DNA of 64,000 nt, taken from Aquimarina brevivitae (GTDB lineage: Bacteria; Bacteroidota; Bacteroidia; Flavobacteriales; Flavobacteriaceae). The position numbers were made by a program, and so were the translations under genes. Positions 18,189 to 27,362 of this stretch are shown here, piece after piece. The stretch covers positions 310,001 to 374,000 of the forward strand of contig NZ_SGXE01000002.1 in NCBI RefSeq assembly GCF_004216895.1. The letters are read 5' to 3'. The notes under the pieces were generated by a model that was not told where the DNA came from, searched no databases, and worked only from the letters and a program-made list of their open reading frames with translations. Position 1 is the first letter of the stretch. Every line of letters begins with the position of its first letter.

Positions 18189-19538
18189 CTAATCATTAGG
18201 ATTGGATTCATTCATGTATTGTTGAATTTTTCTTTTCTCCCAGTTTTTTCCTAAAAAAGGATGTTTGTCAAAAGCTTCTGCGTAATTGAAAAATAGCCCA
18301 ATACCCCAACCTAAAGCTGGAAAAATCACCCATGGAATATCGAAACCTGTTGTTTTATAATTTATAAATATCAGAAACGGAATTACAATACAGTATGCAG
18401 TTAAACTACCGTAAAACTCTTTCATTTTTTTAACGCGTTCTTTCGCTCTATTGTACTTAATTTCTTTTGCTTCAGCTATATTATCTGTAATTGTCATTTT
18501 TTCTGTTGTTTTAATTTGTTTGGTTAATATGGGGAGTTTAGCTATAAAGGACTTATCAGTCTTGTAAATAGCAAACTCTCTTTTGGTTAACAGCCCATAT
18601 CGCTGTTTGATGTTGCCAAGGCCAACACCACTACGTTCTTTAATTACTTCCTTGGGTTGTAGATTATTTTCTACGATCAACATATTGCCTTCTTCATATA
18701 TTTTGATATGCAGTGGTCGTTTAGAGGTCACTACATTATGCTTCACTGTATTTTCCAACAAAATTTGAAGTGATAAGGGTACTACCTTAGCATCTGGATT
18801 AGCAGATTTTTCGGGCATTTCAAAAATGATGCTGTCCTCAAACCTTAATTTTACCAAGGTCATATAAGTTTTGGCAAACTTTAGTTCTTCGTCTACAGTA
18901 ACCAGTTCTTTATTTTTTTGCTCCAGTACATAGCGATATACTTTAGATAAAGAAGTGGTAAACTTCTGAGCCATCATCGGATTTTCTTCTATCAAAGATG
19001 TCAATACGTTTAGGCTGTTAAACAAAAAATGTGGATCCAGTTGATTTTTTAAGGCGGTGAACTTGGCGGAAGCCGTATCAGCAATAATTTTTTGTTCAGT
19101 AATCTTCTGCTTTTGTAGCTCTTTGTAAAAATAGAAAGCGTGAAAAAAGACAGAGAAAAATAGGGTTATGATAAAACCTATAACATAATAAGTTACCCTC
19201 TCGGTGGCTACAAAATGAGCCCAGGTTCTACCAAAAAATAATACCACTAACACAAATCTCAAAATAGCTAAGGTTGCCATGGTTATGATAATAGACCCTA
19301 TGGCGCCATACCATAACCGTTTTTGAGGTTGCTGCTCCCAGCTAAAGTATTCGTTGATTTTATCAAAAAAGTACCCATTAACAAATGTAAGTGTAAAAGC
19401 AAATACAAAATGAATAGCTAAATCTCTGAGTTCTTTTTGAACTACAATTGGCTCATTAAAGTTGAGTAATAACTCAAAAGCTTGAATGAAGATGGCTATG
19501 ATTATGCTAACACGTAATATTTTATAGATACCTCTCAT
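18189..19538 (-). CDS. LytS-type sensor histidine kinase fused to a C-terminal 2TM domain
   Basis: 449 residues. Four membrane helices fill the first 130 or so; a coiled segment leads to the His_kinase domain with H170 in NQLDPHFLFNSLN. An ATP-binding region follows with LLENTVKHN and GVGLGNIKQRYG. After about residue 360 comes a complete extra 2TM domain (RAKERVKKMKEFYGSL, two helices, GWGIGLFFNY, NWEKRKIQQYMNE). The fusion ties the three free 2TM proteins downstream to this signalling pathway. The presumed partner is the LytTR regulator at 16245-17003. Its signal is unknown. Confidence 0.92.
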   Translation of the reverse strand: MRGIYKILRVSIIIAIFIQAFELLLNFNEPIVVQKELRDLAIHFVFAFTLTFVNGYFFDKINEYFSWEQQPQKRLWYGAIGSIIITMATLAILRFVLVVLFFGRTWAHFVATERVTYYVIGFIITLFFSVFFHAFYFYKELQKQKITEQKIIADTASAKFTALKNQLDPHFLFNSLNVLTSLIEENPMMAQKFTTSLSKVYRYVLEQKNKELVTVDEELKFAKTYMTLVKLRFEDSIIFEMPEKSANPDAKVVPLSLQILLENTVKHNVVTSKRPLHIKIYEEGNMLIVENNLQPKEVIKERSGVGLGNIKQRYGLLTKREFAIYKTDKSFIAKLPILTKQIKTTEKMTITDNIAEAKEIKYNRAKERVKKMKEFYGSLTAYCIVIPFLIFINYKTTGFDIPWVIFPALGWGIGLFFNYAEAFDKHPFLGKNWEKRKIQQYMNESNPND

Positions 19539-19551
19539 GAATTATTGAGTT

Positions 19552-20181
19552 CTAGGATTGATTGCAAATTTTTTGTACTCTGGTTACTTGTTTCATACCC
19601 CAATGCGGGTAAAATGGCACCTTTGGTTCTTCGGCGTTTTCAAAGTACAATATAGCTTTTTCTACCTCAGGACAAAAGGCTTTTGGATCCTTACCCCAGA
19701 ATCTTGCAGATCCCATTTTCCACTCAGCGTGATACAGTATGGCTCTGGGGTTATTTGGTTCTAACGCCTTTGCTTGCTGGTAGAGTTCTTCAACTTTAGC
19801 AGAAAGCTTCATTCCGTAGACATTGGGCTTATAAGCTACATAGGCGGTGTTCAGCATTGCCTCAAGCACCAATACTTCTGCATTATTGTCAGAAAACGTT
19901 TTGGCTTCATTCACTAAGTTTTGTGCTTTAGCTAAGCGTGATTCAATTTCTTTTCCTTCTTTAGTATTATAGGTAGAGATGATATGTATTTGAGCGGCAT
20001 AATAAAAGGGAATCCAATTCTCTTTTTCTGCGCCGGCGATACGCTCAAATAAATTAGCCGCTTCATCGGTCTGTTGTGCTTTCCAAAGTTCAAAGGCCTT
20101 GCTCATTCCTTTGTTGTAATTTTGCTGTCCTATGGCGAACTGGAGACATAGTAGCGTGATAATCGTAATTAGTGTTTTCAT
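19552..20181 (-). CDS. secreted TPR-like protein
   Basis: 209 residues: signal peptide ending near FAIGQQ, then helical repeats of TPR character (ELWKAQQTDEAANLFERIA; LYQQAKALEPNNPRAILYHAEW). The C-terminal part contains two cysteines (FCPEV and KICNQS). Periplasmic scaffold protein, function unknown. It lies 13 bases upstream of the 2TM kinase and after DUF2141, so it is part of the same unit. Confidence 0.75.
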   Translation of the reverse strand: MKTLITIITLLCLQFAIGQQNYNKGMSKAFELWKAQQTDEAANLFERIAGAEKENWIPFYYAAQIHIISTYNTKEGKEIESRLAKAQNLVNEAKTFSDNNAEVLVLEAMLNTAYVAYKPNVYGMKLSAKVEELYQQAKALEPNNPRAILYHAEWKMGSARFWGKDPKAFCPEVEKAILYFENAEEPKVPFYPHWGMKQVTRVQKICNQS

Positions 20182-20287
20182 AATTTCTTTAGTTTAATTG
20201 ATAGTGTAAAAGTAGTTTCAGACAGGCTGGTTTTATAACTTTTATTACCGAACTGTAAGTATGTACGGATGAATTGTAAGCTTCAAG

Positions 20288-20710
20288 CTATAAGGTAATA
20301 CTTTGCACTGTTGGAGTGTCGCCAACGGTGAACTTTACATCCTCCCATTTGGCAGGACCAAACATTCCTGTTGCATTATTACTAAAGGCATAAGGCTCCG
20401 AAGGAATACCGATAAAATTGGTGTTGAGTTCGCCATTGCGATCTTCATCGTGGTATAAAGAAATACCATAGTCGCCTTTGGGTAAATCATTAAAGGTAAC
20501 AGTAACCGATGTTGCATTCGCCTCAGGTTTCTTGGATTGAACTATTTTTTTGAGGTAGGTAGCTTCATCATTGTATAAGCCGATACGAATAACCCCTTCT
20601 TGAGTTTTGATATTGGTTATAGTAACAGTTAAGGAACTGGTGTCTTGTGCTTTTAAGGTTGATAGTGTGCCTATTGCAGTTAATGCAATTAAAAGAATTG
20701 ATTTTTTCAT
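20288..20710 (-). CDS. DUF2141 domain-containing secreted protein
   Basis: 140 residues: signal peptide (ending near LKAQD), then a compact beta domain with VRIGLYNDEATYLKK, FNDLPKGDYGISLYHDEDRNGELN and GIPSEPYAFSNNA. These are the conserved segments of DUF2141, an immunoglobulin-like secreted family of unknown role. In flavobacteria it is often next to TonB receptors and LytTR systems, as here. It follows the receptor gene by 35 bases. Confidence 0.88.
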   Translation of the reverse strand: MKKSILLIALTAIGTLSTLKAQDTSSLTVTITNIKTQEGVIRIGLYNDEATYLKKIVQSKKPEANATSVTVTFNDLPKGDYGISLYHDEDRNGELNTNFIGIPSEPYAFSNNATGMFGPAKWEDVKFTVGDTPTVQSITL

Positions 20711-20745
20711 TGTTTTTGAATTTTTAAAGATTAAATAGATTTTTT

Positions 20746-22899
20746 CTAGAGATTATCTAACTGATTGTCATTTTTATTATCACTGATGGTCCAAAAGAAG
20801 CCAATAATAAAGAAGCGATCGGCAGGTTGTCTAATAGCGCTACGAGAAAATTGGCCATTCATATCTGGTGTATTACTATATTGATAATTAAAAATATTAT
20901 CAGCTCCCAATACGTTTGAAGCGGATAGGTATAAAATCTTTTGTGGGCTGATTAAGTAGGCCCAGCTTAGGTTTAAAGAATTATAACTTTTAGTTTTTTC
21001 GGCTAAAAATGCTGAAGTGTTGGGGTTGTCATAGGGTCTGCCACTGGCAAAATTATAGGTAGCACTAATCAGTGATTTCCAATCTTCTTTAAAATATTTA
21101 CCGACTACAGAAAGGTTATGTGCAGCAGCAAAATTAGGCGTAGCTCTGGTTTCAAAGTTTTGATAATCCCTCTCGGTATCTAAGTAGGAATAGGTAATCC
21201 AATATTCTAAATTAGGTATGGATTTATCATCGCGCCAAAACACATCTAAACCTGCGGCATAGCCTTCCCCGGAGGAGTAGTATTCACTATCAAATTGTGG
21301 CATTTCCGTGCTGTATTTGATCAAGTCTTGATACGTTTTATAATAGGCTTCAGCTCTAAACATACGGCCGTTATTTTGATAGAGATAGTTGGCGATATAA
21401 TGTGAAGCTTTACTAGGCTCTAATTCGGTTTCGTATTGCAACACGTTCTGGTCAGGCAATTGATAAAAATCTCCATACGCTACAGACATTTGTGAGTTTT
21501 CGGATATTTTATACGCCAAAGATACTCTTGGAGAAATGTTATAATCTTCCAGTACCGAATGATATGCTCCTCTAATACCGGTTTGAAACGCAAACTTTTT
21601 GCTCAAGAATATATTTGCCTCTGTAAATACAGCGGTAGTATTGTTGGTATATTGGGATTCAAAGGCTTCAAAATCGGGGTTAGCTGCGGTTTCCTTATAA
21701 TGTGTGAGATATTGCTCTGCGCCATAATTAATTTTGAAACGATTGCTATATCTTTTTTTCAATTTTAATTTGGCGTGGAAACTGTTGTCGGCATTATTTA
21801 CATCCATACCTTCGATCCTAATACCATTGTTGTCATTAGCAAAGCTAACTCCAGTTGACACACTCCAGTCGTTTCCTAGATCGCCACGGTATGAAGAATT
21901 GAGGTATAAGTTTCTGTTTTTTAAATAAAAGTTAATACCCTGGGGTACATTGATGTCTTGTTGGTTGAGCTCAAAGTCGGCATAGGTAAACCCTCCATAT
22001 ACTTTAAGTAACCCATTGTTGAACTGATGACGATATACGGATTCACCAGAGATAGATTCATACGGTTTAATCCAATCGACACGTTGATCTACGATATTTT
22101 GATAAGGTTTTAGATTGAGATAAAAAGCATTGATACTTAAAGAATTATCGCCCCATTTTTGGGTGTTACCTCCACCTAAACCTACATTGATAAATTGAAA
22201 TTCCGTTTTTTCCTCGTCAGGTTCATCTATGGTGTTTAGTAAAAGTACACTGGATAAAGCGTTGCCGTACTCAGCAGAATATCCACCGGTGGAAAAGTTT
22301 GTTCCTTTAAATAGAAATGGCGAAAAACGACCTCGTGTAGGTAGATTATTGGCTGCAGGAGTAAAAGGTTGAAACACCTGAAGCCCATCAATATAGATAT
22401 TGGTTTCATTGGCATCACCTCCTCTTACAAAAAGGCGGCCGTCCTCTGCTACGGTTGAGGTACCCGGTAGTGTTTGGAAAGCACCAATATAGTCCCCTGC
22501 GGCCCCAGCGGTAGTTACGATATCTAAGGGCGTAAGTACGGCAGCTTCGCTATTATCCCCTGCAGAAAAAGTTCCTGCGTTTAAAATTACACTGCCAAGA
22601 GAGTTTACATCTTCTTTAAGCTTTATGCTTAAATTGGATAAGTGAGACACTTCATCAGTTATTGAAGAAGTCTCAAAAGAAAGGAAGGATATAATTAAGG
22701 TTTGTGCACCAGTTTCAGTAGTTTCAAACTCGAAAGTTCCGTTATCGTCTGTAGAACCGCCATCATACGTACCATCGAGATAAACATTGGCACCAAGTAT
22801 CGGTGTGTTAGCCTCATCCATCACAACACCAGAAATGGTGGTTTGTGCCCATATTAGGTTGAGGTTCATAAGTAGGATTAATGTAGTAATGAATTTCAT
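20746..22899 (-). CDS. TonB-dependent outer membrane receptor
   Basis: About 717 residues from the ATG at 22899, which starts a signal peptide (cleavage near IWAQTT) and has an A-rich leader; in-frame ATGs at 22920 and 22968 are less likely. Order: a carboxypeptidase-like regulatory domain (SGVVMDEANTPILGANVYL, about 20-105), a plug domain with LFVRGGDANETNIYIDGLQ, then a 22-strand-type barrel ending in FFIIGFFWTISDN and a short tail. The substrate is unknown. It heads the leftward run that holds DUF2141, the TPR protein, the 2TM kinase and the LytTR regulator, suggesting this sensor system is coexpressed with or controls the receptor. Confidence 0.92.
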   Translation of the reverse strand: MKFITTLILLMNLNLIWAQTTISGVVMDEANTPILGANVYLDGTYDGGSTDDNGTFEFETTETGAQTLIISFLSFETSSITDEVSHLSNLSIKLKEDVNSLGSVILNAGTFSAGDNSEAAVLTPLDIVTTAGAAGDYIGAFQTLPGTSTVAEDGRLFVRGGDANETNIYIDGLQVFQPFTPAANNLPTRGRFSPFLFKGTNFSTGGYSAEYGNALSSVLLLNTIDEPDEEKTEFQFINVGLGGGNTQKWGDNSLSINAFYLNLKPYQNIVDQRVDWIKPYESISGESVYRHQFNNGLLKVYGGFTYADFELNQQDINVPQGINFYLKNRNLYLNSSYRGDLGNDWSVSTGVSFANDNNGIRIEGMDVNNADNSFHAKLKLKKRYSNRFKINYGAEQYLTHYKETAANPDFEAFESQYTNNTTAVFTEANIFLSKKFAFQTGIRGAYHSVLEDYNISPRVSLAYKISENSQMSVAYGDFYQLPDQNVLQYETELEPSKASHYIANYLYQNNGRMFRAEAYYKTYQDLIKYSTEMPQFDSEYYSSGEGYAAGLDVFWRDDKSIPNLEYWITYSYLDTERDYQNFETRATPNFAAAHNLSVVGKYFKEDWKSLISATYNFASGRPYDNPNTSAFLAEKTKSYNSLNLSWAYLISPQKILYLSASNVLGADNIFNYQYSNTPDMNGQFSRSAIRQPADRFFIIGFFWTISDNKNDNQLDNL

Positions 22900-22989
22900 T
22901 GGTTTGTTTTTTTTAGACATGCCAAAAATGCGGACATCTTTGGTATCCTGAAATTCAGTATTACCCAACTGTCAAAATTTAGGGATCAG

Positions 22990-23019
22990 TTGTGCTATTA
23001 AAAATTTATGGTAATTTAT
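22990..23019 (+). promoter_or_regulatory. possible promoter of the cystine-knot-like peptide gene
   Basis: TTG at 22990-22992, exactly 19 bases, then TAATTTAT at 23012-23019 (six of eight to TAnnTTTG). Predicted start near 23025, 20 bases before the ATG at 23046. Confidence 0.35.
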
Positions 23020-23045
23020 AGGACTAATCTTAAAACCTTTTAATA

Positions 23046-23252
23046 ATGTTAAAATCAATTTTAAAATTGAATGGAGTAAAGCAACTTCAAAGAAATCAAC
23101 AAAAACAGATTAAAGCTGGTGGTGCACAAAATCCTCCAGCACCGTGTAGTGGTTTAAATCCATGCGCAAGAGGATTAGCGTGTTGTGGAGGTGTATGCAT
23201 TGATTTAACAGTAGCTTTAGACCATCCACACTGCTTTCAATTAGATTTTTAG
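23046..23252 (+). CDS. double-glycine-leader peptide with knottin-like cysteine pattern
   Basis: 68 residues. Residues 1-26 (MLKSILKLNGV, NQQKQIKAGG) are a typical Bacteroidota bacteriocin-type leader with a Gly-Gly cleavage site at 25-26. The predicted mature peptide is 42 residues, begins AQNPPAP and has six cysteines at 34, 40, 46, 47, 51 and 63. Spacing is C-x5-C-x5-CC-x3-C-x11-C, the order of inhibitor cystine knots. It would be exported by a peptidase-containing ABC transporter, not present in this window. The gene has its own possible promoter and terminator, so it is an isolated unit. Could be a toxin, signal or protease inhibitor; leader assignment is firm, fold is inference. Confidence 0.75.
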   Translation: MLKSILKLNGVKQLQRNQQKQIKAGGAQNPPAPCSGLNPCARGLACCGGVCIDLTVALDHPHCFQLDF

Positions 23253-23281
23253 TAGATTAAAATAAAACTAGTTGTAAAGAA

Positions 23282-23317
23282 AAAGCCCCTGATTATAAGT
23301 AATTAGGGGCTTTATTT
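23282..23317. terminator. bidirectional Rho-independent terminator
   Basis: AAAGCCCCT (23282-23290), 14-base loop, AGGGGCTTT (23305-23313) and TATTT. On the minus strand the stem is followed by TTTTTCTTT. It serves the small peptide gene and the convergent NDH-2 gene. Confidence 0.85.
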
Positions 23318-23333
23318 ATGCAATATCAAATTG

Positions 23334-24629
23334 CTATACCTTTTCTATAACATCGTTACTCCCTTTAAAAGGACGAACTATTAATCGCGCTGCTTTATCA
23401 AAATTGATATAGTTATAGGACCAGTTAAAAAAGGTAACCAATCGATTTCTAAAGCCTACTAAAAACCATAAGTGAATAAACATCCACACAAACCACGCGA
23501 AAAAGCCAGCAAAACGTAATTTACCCAAATCTACAACAGCTTTATTTCTTCCTATCGTAGCCATAGTACCTTTATCAAAATATTCAAAAGGAAGCATATC
23601 TTTTCCTTTAAGGTGTCGTTTCAAGTTTTTGGCTAGGTGTTTACCTTGTTGAATGGCAGGTTGCGCTACCATAGGGTGTCCTTTAGGATAAGTTTCATTA
23701 GCCATTAGGGCAATATCACCGATAGCAAAAATATTATTGTATCCTGCTACTTGGTTAATTTCATTAACTTGGTATCGGTTCGTTTTCGCTACAAAACTAT
23801 CAGCTTGTAAGCCATCTACAGGTGCTCCGGTTACTCCTGCAGCCCAAATAAACGTTGCGGTTTGTAAAGTTAAGCCCGTGTTTGTACTAACAGTATGTTG
23901 ACTATAATCTTTTACTAGGGTATTAAGATGAATGTTAACTCCAAGTTTTTCTAAAAACTTAGTAGATTTTTTAGAGGCATTTTCGCTCATTGGTGGCAAT
24001 ACCCGGTCGGATCCTTCGATAAGGTGAATTTCCATAGCTGAGAAATCCATATCCGGAAAGTCCCTTGGTAATACGTGGTTTCTTAATTCTGCAATACCTC
24101 CAGATAATTCTACCCCTGTTGGACCAGCGCCTGCGATGACAAAGGTTAATAATTCTTTTCGTTTTTGCTCATCTTCAGTTCGTACTGCTTCCTCTAAGTT
24201 TTCGAGTATAAGGCTTCGTAAATTTAATGCTTGCGGTAAATTTTTCATGCGCATGGCATTATTTTCAATTACCTCATTGCCAAAGAAATTAGTTTTAGCA
24301 CCAGTGGCAATGACCAGATAGTCATAGTAAATATCTCCTATACTGGTTGTAACTTTTTGATTATTGGGGTCAATGTTATTGACTTCAGCCATACGGAAGT
24401 ACGTATTCTTCCCTTTTTTGATAATCTTTCTCAGGGGATAAGCGATAGAATCTGGTTCTAAACCCGATATAGATACTTGATAGAGTAAAGGTTGAAACGT
24501 ATGATAATTATTGCGATCTAGTAAAACGATTTGGAAATCTTCTTTTACCAATTTTTTGGCCAGCGCTACACCAGCAAAACCTCCACCGATAATTACTAAT
24601 CTGGGTAGGTTTGAGGAAGGGATATTCAT
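23334..24629 (-). CDS. ndh: type II NADH dehydrogenase (NDH-2)
   Basis: 431 residues. The FAD-binding site is RLVIIGGGFAGVALAKKL (about 9-26), followed by a long NADH site FVIAGAGPTGVELSGGIAEL near 164-183 and the family's YDYLVIATGAKTN. A hydrophobic segment near the C-terminus (FAGFFAWFVWMFIHLWFLVG) anchors it to the inner membrane. It passes electrons from NADH to quinone without pumping protons. Monocistronic by layout: terminator downstream, 240-base gap upstream. Confidence 0.9.
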   Translation of the reverse strand: MNIPSSNLPRLVIIGGGFAGVALAKKLVKEDFQIVLLDRNNYHTFQPLLYQVSISGLEPDSIAYPLRKIIKKGKNTYFRMAEVNNIDPNNQKVTTSIGDIYYDYLVIATGAKTNFFGNEVIENNAMRMKNLPQALNLRSLILENLEEAVRTEDEQKRKELLTFVIAGAGPTGVELSGGIAELRNHVLPRDFPDMDFSAMEIHLIEGSDRVLPPMSENASKKSTKFLEKLGVNIHLNTLVKDYSQHTVSTNTGLTLQTATFIWAAGVTGAPVDGLQADSFVAKTNRYQVNEINQVAGYNNIFAIGDIALMANETYPKGHPMVAQPAIQQGKHLAKNLKRHLKGKDMLPFEYFDKGTMATIGRNKAVVDLGKLRFAGFFAWFVWMFIHLWFLVGFRNRLVTFFNWSYNYINFDKAARLIVRPFKGSNDVIEKV

Positions 24630-24869
24630 AATATAATGGTGTTGTTTTGCAAAGTTAAAATTTAAAGTGGTAATACTTCAGTGTCGCATACTTTTTTAGG
24701 CTCGAATAGCTTGTAAAATGAGCATAAACGTTCAAAACAGAAATATAAATAGAGTAGTGTCTTGTTAACGTTTTCAAAATAAGGAGTTTACCGAATAAAC
24801 CTTAAAAATATTTAAAAGTATGTAACATTTTGTAGTATGGATCTACTTATACAATACTAAGTAACCGAT

Positions 24870-25364
24870 GTGGACAAGGAATTAGAACATAAATTTGTTA
24901 AAAAGCTAGAGGAAAACCAGAATATCGTACACAAGGTATGTCGGATTTACACCAATGATAGGGAGTCTCATAATGATTTGTTTCAGGAGATTACTATTCA
25001 ACTGTGGAAAGCCTATCCAAAATTTAGAGGTGACTCTAAATTTAGTACCTGGATGTATAGGGTAGCGCTGAATACTGCGATCACCTTATACCGAAAATCC
25101 AAAAGGAGTATAAAAACTTCGGATGTCGATTTTATGGAATTTAAAATCAAGGCTGAAGAGTATGATGATGAAATTGAGCAACAGTTAAAATTGATGTACG
25201 CAGCGGTTAAAGAATTAAATGATATCGAAAAAGCCTTAGTTTTTTTATATCTCGAAGATAAATCATATAAAGATATTTCCGAAACATTGGGTATCACAGA
25301 AGTAAATGCCAGAGTGCGGATGAATCGAGTGAAGACGAAGTTGAAAAATATTTTAAATCCGTAA
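24870..25364 (+). CDS. ECF-type RNA polymerase sigma factor
   Basis: 164 residues starting at GTG; the nearest in-frame stop is three codons upstream, so no other start is possible. Region 2 contains DLFQEITIQLWKAYPKFRGDSKFSTWMYRVALN; region 4 contains LYLEDKSYKDISETLGITEVNARVRMNRVKTKLK. It should direct RNA polymerase to a stress or envelope regulon. The next gene begins three bases after its stop and encodes a membrane protein, the usual position of an anti-sigma partner. Confidence 0.9.
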   Translation: MDKELEHKFVKKLEENQNIVHKVCRIYTNDRESHNDLFQEITIQLWKAYPKFRGDSKFSTWMYRVALNTAITLYRKSKRSIKTSDVDFMEFKIKAEEYDDEIEQQLKLMYAAVKELNDIEKALVFLYLEDKSYKDISETLGITEVNARVRMNRVKTKLKNILNP

Positions 25365-25367
25365 AAC

Positions 25368-25982
25368 ATGGATGAATTAGAATTATTAAAAAAAGACTGG
25401 AAAAGACGGGAAGGATCACTTCCTAAACTTTCTTATGATGAGATTTATAAAATGATTTTGAAGAAATCTTCATCTATAGTTAAATGGATATTTATTGTTA
25501 GTATACTAGAGTTTGTGCTTTGGACCTCACTTGATCTTATTTTAAGATTCCTTGGGGTTTATGATCCAACCGAAGGGACCTATCTAGAGGTGTTTACTTA
25601 TATATCCTATTTCTTCTCTTACGGAATATTATTTTACTTTATGGTAAAGTTTTATTTGAACTACAAAAGAATTAAGGTTACGGATTCTGCTAAAGAATTG
25701 ATGCATAACATTATAAAAACCCGAAAAACCGTAAAACACTACGTTTTTATTAATTTAAGTTTTTTAGCTATTTTTTCATTTATATCAGTTTTTCTGGTAT
25801 ACTACTCGGATTCGGTAGATCCCGCGGCTGAAGAATTGCCATTGCCCGTATTGATTATTACCTCGATAATTTTGATTTCAATCTTTATTGGTCTTATCGC
25901 ATTATTGTACCGTGTCGTTTATGGAGTATTAACTAGACGATTAAAGAGAAATTATGAAGAGTTAGAAAGTCTTGATGAGTAG
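25368..25982 (+). CDS. four-helix membrane protein, possible anti-sigma partner
   Basis: 204 residues: a soluble N-terminal segment of about 40 residues (DWKRREGSLPKLSYDEIYKMI), then four membrane helices in two pairs (about 42-62, 72-92, 122-142, 155-178), ending in a charged tail. No zinc-binding HxxxCxxC of classic anti-sigma factors is visible. The position directly behind the sigma gene suggests a membrane anti-sigma role; that is inference from context. Confidence 0.6.
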   Translation: MDELELLKKDWKRREGSLPKLSYDEIYKMILKKSSSIVKWIFIVSILEFVLWTSLDLILRFLGVYDPTEGTYLEVFTYISYFFSYGILFYFMVKFYLNYKRIKVTDSAKELMHNIIKTRKTVKHYVFINLSFLAIFSFISVFLVYYSDSVDPAAEELPLPVLIITSIILISIFIGLIALLYRVVYGVLTRRLKRNYEELESLDE

Positions 25983-26018
25983 TTGCTAGAACTATACTCT
26001 AAATCTTTCAGACGGTTT

Positions 26019-27200
26019 TTACTTATTTTCATTAAAAGCTGAAGGCAGTAATTGAGGGATAAACTTTATTAGCAATGGCAATAATATACCACCTCCTGGT
26101 AAAATAAAAATGGCTAAAGAGGGTATGCTTTTGCAAATATCTAATAATTGATTTTTTACACGCTGCTTTTCTTCAGCGCTTAACTCTCTTACCGTAGATT
26201 GACCTAGTAGTATCATTAGATCTTTACTTTCTGTAATCTCTCGGATTAATCGCTTACGGTTTCGCAAGATAAGCAAACGTACCGTCCGCGAGGTTTGGTT
26301 ATAAAAGTGTTGTGCGGGGTTGGAGTATTTAAAAAATGTAATTTCATCTTTGTAGGTATCGATAAAATCATGTACCTCATTTATAGAAGTAGTCACAGCT
26401 TCTTTTTGCATCTGCAGTTCTGCACCGAGTGCTTGTACAAAATCAATTTCTCCCTGATCTAGGCGTTCATCATTCCATACCGCCATACTGGTTAAATCCA
26501 AAATGTATTGCTTTTCAAGAGGATCCTTAAATTTTTGCAATTCAAGGTGGTCAAAACTCGCTTCTCCTTCAGAAGAAACCTTAGTATATCGTACAGAAGA
26601 TGCAAATAATTTTACCAGTAGTTGATCGTATTCGTTTTTTTCTTGTTTAGAATTCAACGCCAAAAATACTGTATTGGTGATGGATTCTTCAAACAAAGAG
26701 GCATACTGAAAAGGGTTATTGTCATAAACCAGATAATACTCAAATGCCAAAACATCAATAAATAAGAGGGCATTGGTTAATAAATGACTAAAATTCTTTT
26801 TGAAAATGGATTCATTGGTTTGAATTCTTGCATGTATTGCTTTTTCAAGCTTATCATAAGAGTTAGTAGGTAGCGATAGAAATGAAAAATAGGATTTTTT
26901 ACTATCCAGATACTTGTAGAATTCGAGTAAGGCCTCTATAAAATCTTCATTAGTCGCATTTTCTATGGCATCCAAGTAAGCCGCTCTTAGTGCTATTAAG
27001 AGATTAATTTTGGTTTTTTCTTCCTGAGAGTACGATAATTTGGTATTCGGTATGAGTAAGGCATCAATAGAATTGCCATAAATAAACCCTGTTTTTTTTA
27101 ATTGTGGATATAAGTTATCTAATGAGGCATTAGCAATAGTAGGATCCAGATCTATATCCTTAAGAAATTTAGCTATCCATCCGCTACTCGAAGGGTTCAT
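26019..27200 (-). CDS. LETM1-related biofilm-associated protein
   Basis: 393 residues, soluble apart from a C-terminal segment. The N-terminus MNPSSSGWIAKFL and the C-terminal IFILPGGGILLPLLIKFIPQ (LETM1-like) match the flavobacterial family named LETM1-related biofilm-associated protein. Between them are many short helices, including MAVWNDERLDQGEIDFVQALG, a TerB-like segment. The biochemical role is not known. Convergent with the sigma/anti-sigma pair. Confidence 0.8.
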   Translation of the reverse strand: MNPSSSGWIAKFLKDIDLDPTIANASLDNLYPQLKKTGFIYGNSIDALLIPNTKLSYSQEEKTKINLLIALRAAYLDAIENATNEDFIEALLEFYKYLDSKKSYFSFLSLPTNSYDKLEKAIHARIQTNESIFKKNFSHLLTNALLFIDVLAFEYYLVYDNNPFQYASLFEESITNTVFLALNSKQEKNEYDQLLVKLFASSVRYTKVSSEGEASFDHLELQKFKDPLEKQYILDLTSMAVWNDERLDQGEIDFVQALGAELQMQKEAVTTSINEVHDFIDTYKDEITFFKYSNPAQHFYNQTSRTVRLLILRNRKRLIREITESKDLMILLGQSTVRELSAEEKQRVKNQLLDICKSIPSLAIFILPGGGILLPLLIKFIPQLLPSAFNENK

Positions 27201-27362
27201 TACTTTTTTTAAACAAAGTTAATTTATTTTCAGATATACAATAGCTGCTTACCTGGCAATCTTATACGGATCATTTTTGTTAACAAATATTTAACTACTC
27301 TTAGGAAAACCACCTCCCCAAACCTCTCGTATGTATGGGTGTTGAACTATAAAACTAATAAA

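Noticed and set aside
22900..22968. Longer N-terminus of the TonB receptor
   Set aside because: The added 23 residues precede a complete signal peptide and lack any feature of one; kept only as an alternative.
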